Of a stretch of 57,037 bases of DNA, positions 26,385 to 33,037 are shown in pieces (position 1 is the stretch's first letter; every line of letters starts with the position of its first letter). Made by a program: the position numbers and the translations under genes. Location: positions 1 through 57,037 of the forward strand of contig JBBRKQ010000015.1 in the NCBI GenBank assembly GCA_038231815.1, given 5' to 3'. The notes under the pieces were generated by a model, which was given only the letters and a program-made list of their open reading frames with translations, did not search any database and had not been told where the DNA came from. Source of the stretch: CAILKP01 sp038231815. GTDB lineage: Bacteria; Planctomycetota; Phycisphaerae; Phycisphaerales; UBA1924.

Positions 26385-26744
26385 TGTGGACAACCATCGA
26401 TCGCTTGCAGCGCGATGCGTGAGGCCCATCGGGGCGCAAGAACGATGCGATGTGAACAAAAAAATCATCTGTGACGATCATGCAAGCGAAAATTTTTTCA
26501 TTTTCTTGAAATTTTTTTCGACGGTGGAAAACATTGCCACGTTGTCGCGCGATGCGGCTGCTGATCACCATCATCATGGTCGCTGATGTGATCAGTTTGA
26601 TGCGAAGGTGAGGTCGCGGATCATCGCATCGTCTCATCATCGCGCATCATCATCATCACTGACTGCGGCGCCTGCCATCGCGCATCGCCGTGATCAATGG
26701 AGATGCATCATCAGTCGGTGATGGCCCGGGGGGCTTGTGGAAAC
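26385..26744. other. Possible origin-like core: AT-rich tract with DnaA-box-like words
   Basis: TGTGGACAA at 26385-26393 is the exact complement of TTGTCCACA, the DnaA box of high-GC bacteria. GGTGGAAAA (26523-26531) and TGTGGAAAC (26736-26744) are one mismatch from the complement of TTTTCCACA. Between them, 26455-26520 is strikingly AT-rich, with T tracts of 6, 4 and 7 at 26493, 26501 and 26512, a spacing that favours bending. The neighbours are not dnaA, dnaN or gidA, so origin function is only a hypothesis. Confidence 0.3.
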
Positions 26745-27072
26745 ACTCCGTGGAGATCGTGAAAGATCGAAGCAAGAACGGATGAGGTTCGAAGCAAGAT
26801 CGATGCAGCTTCGACTCATCGTCTCGATGATGACTTTCCGTCAAAGACCTCATCGTGATGCCCTGATGAGGCGGAACGATGAGCCGCTGCGAGTCCGGCG
26901 ATGACCGATCATCAGCCCTGGCTGCATCGATGAACGGTCCGTTTCCATGCCGCATCACACGCAGCATCAGTGTGCGGTGGTGCGCATCAGCATGAGACCG
27001 AATCGTGCGAGTTCGTTACCGACAGGCAGGCCTTGATGGCATCGCTCGCGCAACATTTCGTACTGCGCGAAC

Positions 27073-27101
27073 TTGACAAAGTGCGTTTCATCGTGTCTAC
27101 T
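27073..27101 (+). promoter_or_regulatory. Sigma-70-like promoter upstream of micro-protein gene
   Basis: Perfect -35 TTGACA (27073-27078), 17-bp spacer, and -10 TCTACT (27096-27101, 4 of 6). It would give a 5' leader of about 180 bases before the ATG at 27290. Confidence 0.6.
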
Positions 27102-27289
27102 AGTGGTGTAAGAGTTCGCGATCGTGTGAATCTCGCACCATCGTGACTCAAGCGCACACCGTGCTCGATCCGATACCTCAAGTGTCCCGAGCCGTCAACA
27201 GTCGTCCCCCGTCTCAACATCATCCCGCCGTGTGGCGTGAGAACCGATGAAGAGATTCACGTTTTTCGGACCAAGTCCGAGGAGTCCCC

Positions 27290-27361
27290 ATGGCTAAGAA
27301 AGCTGCAAAGAAGAAGGCAACCAAGAAGAAGGCCGCTAAGAAGAAAGCCGCCAAGAAGTAA
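27290..27361 (+). CDS. 23-residue Lys/Ala-rich micro-protein, histone-H1-tail-like
   Basis: ATG at 27290 to TAA at 27359-27361 encodes 23 residues: 14 lysines, 7 alanines, one threonine and the Met, in repeats of AKKKA type. A strong Shine-Dalgarno GAGGAG (27279-27284) sits 5 bases before the ATG, far better than most starts in the window, and supports real translation. A promoter with perfect TTGACA lies about 190 bases upstream and a strong terminator follows at 27612. Such KKAAKK runs resemble the DNA-binding tails of histone H1-like bacterial proteins (AlgP, Hc1, HU tails), so non-specific DNA or RNA binding is likely (inference). Only Lys and Ala codons with both synonyms are used, so it is not a simple DNA repeat. 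No homologue recognised by name. Confidence 0.72.
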   Translation: MAKKAAKKKATKKKAAKKKAAKK

Positions 27362-27784
27362 CCCCGCCTCGTTCCCCTACTTCGTGGCCGCAACGGTCTG
27401 TCACTCAGACATGGATGCGGCCCACCGGGCAAGCAGTTCAGAGCAGTAACCCTGCTGGCACATGATGCGTCGTACTGCGATGCCCTCTGCCACCTAAACG
27501 ACTAGCCCGGTGTCCATACCGCTCGCACGCCCTTTACCATCTTCCCTTCTGGTGCATGCACCTTCAGGTGATTGGAAACGTGGCAGATGTGCGAAGCGCT
27601 CAAAGGTTGTCGCCGCGAGGTCGCCCAAAGGCGACCACGCGGCATTTTTATTGCCCCAAGAAATGCCCGCTTCACATGCAAGCGGCTCACCCACGCCAAT
27701 CGCAGGCCGTTCCTGCCGGGATCATGTCTTCAAATTACATGATCCTGCGGTGAAATTTCTTAAAACTCCACCTATCCTGCCACC
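27362..27784 (+). other. 423-base region between micro-protein and der, possible long 3' UTR or small RNA
   Basis: No convincing gene. The transcript of the micro-protein would run about 250 bases past its stop codon to the terminator at 27612-27650, an unusually long trailer for a 72-base gene, so a small RNA in this interval is conceivable. It does not match tmRNA, 6S, SRP or RNase P RNA features that I can recognise. The last 130 bases form the der leader. Confidence 0.4.
27612..27650 (+). terminator. Strong Rho-independent terminator
   Basis: GCCGCG-A-GGTCGCC / GGCGACC-A-CGCGGC forms a 13-bp stem with one internal A-A mismatch and loop CAAA, followed by ATTTTTA. It isolates the micro-protein transcript from der. 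Confidence 0.93.
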
Positions 27785-30130
27785 ATGTCTGCTTTCCGCA
27801 TTGCCATCATCGGTCGTCCCAACGTCGGTAAGAGCTCGCTGACGAACATGTTGGCCGCTCGCAAGGTCTCCATTGTTGATCCGACCCCGGGTGTTACCCG
27901 TGACCGGGTCAGCGCTACCTTCAGCCTCGACCACTCCGAGCCTAATCGGGCAGCGCTCGATATTGAGCTCACCGATACTGGTGGCTACGGCGTCTACACC
28001 GTTGAGGGCCGCAAGATTGATGATGCCGGGTTTGATCTCTCCGCCCTGACAAAGGACATTGAGCGGCAGATCGCTCAGGCTGTCGCCAATGCCGATATGG
28101 TCCTGTTCGTCATCGACTCACAGACCGGCGTGACCGCCCAGGACAAAGAGGTTGCCCGCCTGCTTCGTGAGGGGGGCCTCGTGGCCTTGGGTGATGAGAA
28201 GGTCCGCCGCGGCAAGGCCAAGCCCGGCCAGCATGCCCCTCAGGTTGTCGTCATTGCCAACAAGGTTGATGGTCCCAAATGGGAGATGCACGCCTTGGAG
28301 GCCTCCATGCTCGGCTTCGGTGAGCCGCTGCTGGTCTCCGCCCGCAACAACTTCCGCCGCCGTGAGTGCACGGATGCCATCTATGACGCCGCCGTAAAGC
28401 TCATGACCAGCCGGGCCGCTGCCGCCAGGGCCGCCGGTGAGAAGCCCGAACCCTCCAGCCGCCCGCCCCGTACCGAGATGCGGCTGTCCATCGTTGGCAA
28501 GCGCAACGCTGGCAAGAGCACGCTGGTGAACACGCTGGCCGGCCAAGAGCGCGTCATCGTCAGTGAAATCCCTGGCACCACCCGCGATGCTGTTGATGTT
28601 CGCTTTGAGATGGACGGCCGGGCTTTCGTAGCCATCGATACCGCCGGTCTTCGCCGCAAAAAGAGCTTTCAGGATCGCATTGAGTGGTTCGCCCTCGATC
28701 GCATGGAGCGTGCTGTTGATCGCAGCGATGTTTCTCTCCTGCTGATCGATGCCACCGTCCCCATCAGCCACATTGACCATCAGGTGGGCATGATGCTGGC
28801 GGCCAGTTACAAGCCGGTGGTCATCGTCATCAACAAGTGGGACGTGGTCAAAGACCGCTATCTGCAAAAGGGCCGCAAGGCCAGGCGTGGCGAGGCCGTG
28901 ACCGTTGAGGCGTACGAGTCGTACATCCGCCGCAACCTAAAGGGCCTCGATTACGCCCCGATCGCGTTTATCTCCGGCAAAGAGGGTTTTAATGTCAAGG
29001 AAACTATTGATTTGGCCTTTGACTTGATGAAGCAGTCCCAGAACCGCTGCTCCACCGGTAAGCTCAACCGGTTGGTACGCGAGATGGTTACCCGCCAGGG
29101 CCCCGCCAACAAGCTGGGCACCTTTGCCAAGGTCCTGTTCGCCGCCCAAGTCGAGATCGCGCCGCCCACCATCGTCTGCATCGTCACCAAGGTGCAGATG
29201 TTTAACCGCAGCTATGAGCGGTTCCTGATCAACCGATTCCGCGAAGAGCTCCCCTTCCCCGAGGTGCCCATCCGGCTCATTCTCCGTGGCCGCCGGCCGA
29301 TGGAGAAGGTTGAGGACACCGTGACTGATGTTGGCATGGAAGCAATGGCCAAGCAGCTTGCCGCGGGCGACCGCACCGAGCGGCAGGAGCAGCTCAAGCG
29401 CATCGCCTCGGGCGATACGGCTGGCTTTGCCTCCAGCTTCTTTGATGAGCCCATCGCCTTCGTTGATGAGCCATCAAACCCGAACGCAAACCGATCCAAG
29501 CCCATCAGCAGCAAGCAGTACAAGCAGGAACTCGCCAAGCTGCCGGAAGACCTGCGGCCAGAGGATGAGCTGGCTGAGGATGATCTGCTGGACTCCGACC
29601 TGATTGAAATGGGTGAGGACGATGGTGGCCCGGCCGGTGAAGATTACCAAGATGATGATGGCGATGAGTCGGGCAGCGAGACTGAAAATGCAGTATCTGT
29701 TGCAGCGCCGGTAGCCCGGAACGTGGCGGCATCGAAGCCGAAGCCCAAGGCGAAGCTGAACACCAAGACTCTCACGAGGTCAATCGCGAAGCCCGTGAAA
29801 GCAGCGAAGGCGCTCAAGCCAGTCGCGACTGCAAAGCCCGCGATCAAAAAGGTTGAGGCGAAGAAGGTCTCAGCCAAGAAGGTCACAGCCAAGGCGAGCA
29901 GCGCCAGCACAATTGGTAAGAAGCCTGCGGCTCCGATGTTGAAAGCCAAGCCCGTCACGAAGCCCATCACAAAGTCCGCGGCCAAACTAGCACCCAAACC
30001 TGTGAAAGCTGCGAACTCGGTGGCCAAGAAGGCGGGGGCAAAGTCAGCCGCTCAATCCCCAGTCAAGGCATCAGCCAAGCCCGGGGCCAAGGCCAAGTCG
30101 GTGGTGAAAAAGAAACCGACGAAGCGTTGA
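27785..30130 (+). CDS. der: Ribosome biogenesis GTPase Der (EngA) with acidic linker and histone-like tail
   Basis: A 781-residue double GTPase needed for 50S ribosome assembly. GTPase 1 has GRPNVGKS (10-17), TPGVTRD, DTGG and NKVD. GTPase 2 has GKRNAGKST (238-246), PGTTRDAVD, DTAG and NKWD. A KH-like domain follows to about 520. The usual length is 440-490 residues; here about 260 more follow: an acidic run (EDELAEDDLLDSDLIEMGED and beyond, about 598-640) and then a Lys/Ala/Pro-rich tail (about 660-781) resembling histone H1. GTPase 1 has an insertion near residues 130-150 (EKVRRGKAKPGQ). The ATG at 27785 begins directly at the GTPase core. Tail function is unknown; RNA, rRNA or DNA contact is likely. 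Confidence 0.95.
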   Translation: MSAFRIAIIGRPNVGKSSLTNMLAARKVSIVDPTPGVTRDRVSATFSLDHSEPNRAALDIELTDTGGYGVYTVEGRKIDDAGFDLSALTKDIERQIAQAVANADMVLFVIDSQTGVTAQDKEVARLLREGGLVALGDEKVRRGKAKPGQHAPQVVVIANKVDGPKWEMHALEASMLGFGEPLLVSARNNFRRRECTDAIYDAAVKLMTSRAAAARAAGEKPEPSSRPPRTEMRLSIVGKRNAGKSTLVNTLAGQERVIVSEIPGTTRDAVDVRFEMDGRAFVAIDTAGLRRKKSFQDRIEWFALDRMERAVDRSDVSLLLIDATVPISHIDHQVGMMLAASYKPVVIVINKWDVVKDRYLQKGRKARRGEAVTVEAYESYIRRNLKGLDYAPIAFISGKEGFNVKETIDLAFDLMKQSQNRCSTGKLNRLVREMVTRQGPANKLGTFAKVLFAAQVEIAPPTIVCIVTKVQMFNRSYERFLINRFREELPFPEVPIRLILRGRRPMEKVEDTVTDVGMEAMAKQLAAGDRTERQEQLKRIASGDTAGFASSFFDEPIAFVDEPSNPNANRSKPISSKQYKQELAKLPEDLRPEDELAEDDLLDSDLIEMGEDDGGPAGEDYQDDDGDESGSETENAVSVAAPVARNVAASKPKPKAKLNTKTLTRSIAKPVKAAKALKPVATAKPAIKKVEAKKVSAKKVTAKASSASTIGKKPAAPMLKAKPVTKPITKSAAKLAPKPVKAANSVAKKAGAKSAAQSPVKASAKPGAKAKSVVKKKPTKR

Positions 30131-30152
30131 TTTCCGCGGGATAACACGAAAC

Positions 30153-30188
30153 AAAACGGGCGCCGGCTTTAATGCCGGTGCCCGTTTT
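30153..30188 (+). terminator. Rho-independent terminator after der
   Basis: A 15-bp stem AAAACGGGCGCCGGC / GCCGGTGCCCGTTTT (one G-U pair) with loop TTTAAT ends in TTTT, 22 bases past the der stop. The A/T flanks make it potentially bidirectional. The rest of 30131-30440 holds the SPFH promoter and no gene. Confidence 0.93.
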
Positions 30189-30363
30189 CGTTGGTGCTGC
30201 ATGGCGAGTTGCAGATCAGGCAAAGATGGCGTTGGACGAATGGAAAAGGGCTCACGGTCAGAACCAGCTGTCTCGGGCTCAAAATCTGCACGTGTGGAGG
30301 TAGTTGTTTGGATTTTGTGCGGTTTAATGGACCATTTTGATCGTTGAACGCATCGTCAGCGGC

Positions 30364-30392
30364 TTGACGGAATGGTATTTAAGTGATATCAT
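30364..30392 (+). promoter_or_regulatory. Sigma-70-like promoter of the SPFH gene
   Basis: TTGACG (30364-30369), 17-bp spacer, TATCAT (30387-30392): 5 of 6 at both elements with ideal spacing, in an AT-rich patch. The start codon is 48 bases after the -10. Confidence 0.8.
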
Positions 30393-30440
30393 ATTGGTAT
30401 ACAACTCAACCGATATCCCTCTCACACAAAGGAGTTTGCA

Positions 30441-31349
30441 ATGACCAACGAGTATGAAGCGAAGTCAATGCGGGGTGCGCCGGTGCTGGGGTTTGGGTGT
30501 CTTGCCTTGGTTGCGGAGGTCGTGCTGTTCATAGTCGCGGCGAACAAGCTGGATCATGGCCGCACCGGTGGGCAGGGCGATGGCGTGTGGGTGCTGGCGA
30601 TACTGCTGTGTGTGCTGCTTGCGATCGCGACGATGTTTATGCTCTTCGGCCTGCGCATCATCGCGCCCAACACAGGTCTGGTGACGGTGTTCTTCGGCAC
30701 GTACCGGGGCACCATTAAGACGCAGGGGTTCTGGTGGATCAACCCGCTGGCCAAGAAGATTCCGATCTCGCTGCGCATCCACAACATGGTGACGCCGACA
30801 ATCAAGGTCAATGACATCAGGGGCAACCCGATCGAGATCGGCGCGGTGGTGCTGTGGCGGGTCACCAATGCGGCTCGGGCATCATTTGATGTCGAGGACT
30901 TTTCCAAATTTGTGGATACCCAGTGCGAGTCGGCCATGCGGCACCTGGCATCTGTATATCCGTACGACTCAGCCGTTGACCACGAGACCTCGCTGCGTGG
31001 CTCGACCGATGAGGTGAGCCATGCCTTGGCCGCGGAACTGCAGGAGCGCGTGGCCAAGGCGGGCGTGACGATTGATGAGATGCGACTGAGCCACCTGGCA
31101 TACGCCCCCGAGATCGCTGGTGCCATGCTGCGGCGTCAGCAGGCCGATGCGGTGGTCTCGGCCCGCTTCCGCATCGTCGAAGGTGCTGTGGGCATGGTGG
31201 AGGCCGCACTGGACCATCTGGAGAAGGGCGGCAAGGTAAAGCTTGATGATGAGCGCAAGGCCGCGATGGTGAGCAACCTGCTGGTGGTGCTGTGTGGCGA
31301 CCACAGCGTACAGCCGGTGGTGAATACCGGGACGCTGTACACCGGGTAA
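30441..31349 (+). CDS. SPFH/Band 7 domain membrane protein
   Basis: A 302-residue stomatin/prohibitin/flotillin-type protein. Two hydrophobic segments near the N-terminus (VLGFGCLALVAEVVLFIVAA and VWVLAILLCVLLAIATMFML) anchor it. The SPFH core follows: GLVTVFFGTYRGTIKTQGFW, IEIGAVVLWRVTNAARASFDVEDF, then a coiled helical part ending in ERVAKAGVTIDEMRLSHLAYAPEIAGAMLRRQQADAV, a typical SPFH terminal pattern. Such proteins organise membrane microdomains or scaffold proteases. AAAGGAG (30428-30434) lies 6 bases before the ATG and a strong promoter is 48 bases upstream, so expression should be good. The next gene encodes a ribbon-helix-helix protein, an arrangement I have seen for this SPFH subgroup in other phyla. 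Confidence 0.92.
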   Translation: MTNEYEAKSMRGAPVLGFGCLALVAEVVLFIVAANKLDHGRTGGQGDGVWVLAILLCVLLAIATMFMLFGLRIIAPNTGLVTVFFGTYRGTIKTQGFWWINPLAKKIPISLRIHNMVTPTIKVNDIRGNPIEIGAVVLWRVTNAARASFDVEDFSKFVDTQCESAMRHLASVYPYDSAVDHETSLRGSTDEVSHALAAELQERVAKAGVTIDEMRLSHLAYAPEIAGAMLRRQQADAVVSARFRIVEGAVGMVEAALDHLEKGGKVKLDDERKAAMVSNLLVVLCGDHSVQPVVNTGTLYTG

Positions 31350-31470
31350 TGCCCGGGCGGCGTGGGTGGTTGCATCCCCGGCGGCACAGAGTTTCTAGAA
31401 GTCTCCCGCTCCGTTACCCGTTCCCCCTCACTGCGATGGTTTTTTAGAGATCGTTTCCCGGTTGGCAGCT

Positions 31471-31692
31471 ATGGCTGATGAACGCAAATCCATCCTGCTG
31501 CGGATACCTCCTGAGCTTTGGGAGGACATAAGCCGCCTCGCCCAGCGCGAGCTGCGATCAACTAATGCGCAGATAGAGTTCTTGCTGCGTGAGGCGCTGC
31601 GCGGGCGGGGGGTGAAAGCGGCTTCAGACACTGCGCCTGCGCCCGATGAGGCTCTGCCGCCTTCATTGCCTCCGGATGCGACGGAGACCTGA
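31471..31692 (+). CDS. Arc/MetJ-type ribbon-helix-helix protein
   Basis: A 73-residue protein. The first 48 residues (SILLRIPPELWEDISRLAQRELRSTNAQIEFLLREAL) fit a ribbon-helix-helix DNA-binding fold: a short beta strand with alternating polar residues, helix, SxNAQIE turn, helix. The last 25 residues are Ala/Pro/Asp-rich and probably flexible. It follows the SPFH gene by 121 bases on the same strand, with no terminator between, so co-transcription is likely. ATG at 31471 is chosen; a TTG three codons earlier is possible. No toxin gene is adjacent, so an antitoxin role is not supported. A partner or regulator of the SPFH gene is more likely (inference). Confidence 0.85.
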   Translation: MADERKSILLRIPPELWEDISRLAQRELRSTNAQIEFLLREALRGRGVKAASDTAPAPDEALPPSLPPDATET

Positions 31693-31720
31693 CAACAGCC
31701 AATGAGAACATCCTTGACGT

Positions 31721-31770
31721 TTATGCGGCTTTATGCAGCCTGATGCGGCCTTGTGCAGCCTTGTGCGGCC
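31721..31770 (+). repeat. Decamer tandem array, 5 imperfect units
   Basis: Five 10-bp units of the form TT(A/G)TGC(G/A)GC(C/T), with GCGGC and GCAGC alternating (20-bp higher-order period), start 29 bases after the RHH stop. The array lies between convergent gene ends. Confidence 0.85.
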
Positions 31771-31865
31771 ACCAGCGGCGATGTTGCTTGCCGATAGGTC
31801 ACCCCGCGGCCGCGGCCGTGGCAACGTTTGCTTCGGTCTTCCCTCCCCGGCAAGTTAGGCTTTCT

Positions 31866-32891
31866 CTACTTCGCGCTCACCGTTCGGCAGCGAATCGTCA
31901 GCACCCCGCTTGCCGGTTCCATCCCATCAATCAGCACGCGCCGGCCATCGGGCAGCCTCAGTTCTGCCGGGCCAATGGGCTGCAAGCCAAGCGCCAGATC
32001 CGCTACGGACATTCCCTGCTCAGCCAGGACTTCATCTGCCTGGGCTACGGCCCGCATGCCAGATGGCCCCATCGCGCTGCGAATCAGTCGTTCGTACACT
32101 CCGTGCGGCGAGCGTGCCGGTGACAACGCAAACGCCAAGCTTTCTTTCGTTGTCGGGAGCGTGAGTTTGCCCATGCCCACATCCATCAGCGTGACATACA
32201 ACTGGCCATCAACCACCCGCGTGTGCAGGCTCACCGTCAGCCAGCGACTTTCGCCCGCCGGTTGGGCTAGTGGTTGGGCTAATGGCTGGGCTAATGGCTG
32301 GGCTAATGGCTGGGCTAGTGGTTGGGCTAATGGCTGAGCTAATGGCTGGGCTGGCGGCTGTGACTGATTAGCCGCCTCACTCGGCACACCCATCGTGCCG
32401 GTTTTTGCCCCCTCAACTGGCTTGCCATCGACAAGTTCAACGAACAGCACAATCCGATCATCTGCAAACCGTACCGCCACCCGACCGAGCTGCGATGGCA
32501 CCTTTTTCAGTGTGGTCCGGCTCAGCAGCCACGGCCGCAGCCTCGTCGCCAGCCAAGCGCTGGCGGAACGTTCATCCAGCGTCATGGTCCATACCGCTTC
32601 GGGCTTGCCCAAAGCTTTGCTCGCCGGTGCATCGGGCTTGCGAGCCTGACTAATCAGCGTACTGATCCCGTCCTCCACCGCCCGGCCCAGGGTTACGGTT
32701 TCGGGTGACTGCGCATCAATGTGCACCAGCCCCGCGGGCTCGGCCCCTGCCAGCAGCCATGCGGTTGCTATTGCCGCGGTCAGCATCGCAGCCCCAAGCA
32801 CAACCGCCGCGGCGATGAGCTTTCGAGTCCGTTTGGGGATCACTCGTGCTGTCCATGATTGGATTGGGGCGATCATGGATGGTCGGTTCAT
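31866..32891 (-). CDS. Hypothetical membrane-anchored protein with AQPL repeats
   Basis: A 341-residue protein of unknown function. Residues 24-50 (KLIAAAVVLGAAMLTAAIATAWLLAG) form one membrane helix or uncleaved signal; the rest should be outside the cytoplasm. The middle carries seven or eight tandem AQPL units (residues about 180-210) encoded by perfect 12-bp repeats, dividing two domains of mixed alpha/beta character. No motif I recognise. It lies downstream of nadA on the same strand, separated by a G-rich repeat region, so common transcription is possible. ATG at 32891 has no strong ribosome site. Confidence 0.7.
   Translation of the reverse strand: MNRPSMIAPIQSWTARVIPKRTRKLIAAAVVLGAAMLTAAIATAWLLAGAEPAGLVHIDAQSPETVTLGRAVEDGISTLISQARKPDAPASKALGKPEAVWTMTLDERSASAWLATRLRPWLLSRTTLKKVPSQLGRVAVRFADDRIVLFVELVDGKPVEGAKTGTMGVPSEAANQSQPPAQPLAQPLAQPLAQPLAQPLAQPLAQPLAQPAGESRWLTVSLHTRVVDGQLYVTLMDVGMGKLTLPTTKESLAFALSPARSPHGVYERLIRSAMGPSGMRAVAQADEVLAEQGMSVADLALGLQPIGPAELRLPDGRRVLIDGMEPASGVLTIRCRTVSAK
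32261..32356 (-). repeat. Eight 12-bp coding repeats (AQPL)
   Basis: Eight consecutive 12-bp units of the form G(T/C)TGGGCTA(A/G)TG from 32261; the last unit is degenerate. They encode Ala-Gln-Pro-Leu repeats and keep the frame when copy number changes. Confidence 0.95.
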
Positions 32892-32940
32892 CTCCGCACG
32901 GTTGCCCGGTGGGCCAGCGCAGTGACAGGCTGTTGAAGCG

Positions 32941-33020
32941 GGGGGAAGGCTGGCCGGGGGAAGGCTGGCCGGGGCAGGGCGGGCTTGGGCAGGGCGGGCC
33001 GGGGCAGGGCGGGCTTGGGC
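32941..33020 (+). repeat. G-rich 15/30-bp tandem repeats
   Basis: Two identical 15-bp units GGGGGAAGGCTGGCC, then a 30-bp GGGGCAGGGCGGGCTTGGGC-type unit (32971-33000) and two thirds of a second copy (33001-33020). Many runs of three or more G on the + strand make G-quadruplex formation plausible. It lies between nadA and the AQPL-repeat gene. Confidence 0.85.
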
Positions 33021-33037
33021 TTCTGCAATGTTGCTGG

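Larger units (their letters stand above)
25789..27289. other. 1.5-kb noncoding region, GATG/CATC-rich
   Basis: Longest gene-free stretch in the window. From 26240 to 27240 I count by eye roughly 20 GATG and 30 CATC words, where about 8 in total would be expected by chance. Some form runs such as CATCATCATCATC near 26646. The region also contains two tandem arrays (25972-26043 and 26161-26208), an AT-rich core near 26455-26520 and DnaA-box-like words. It ends in a promoter (27073-27101) for the micro-protein gene. Open frames present here are word-bias artefacts with no recognisable domains. An origin, a protein-binding array or a regulatory RNA are all possible. Confidence 0.6.

Noticed and set aside
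25940..26810. tRNA T-loop-like words (GGTTCGAAG)
   Set aside because: No acceptor or anticodon stems could be built around them.
26245..26967. Short open frames on both strands in the GATG-rich block
   Set aside because: No similarity to any family I know; the amino-acid composition follows the word bias.
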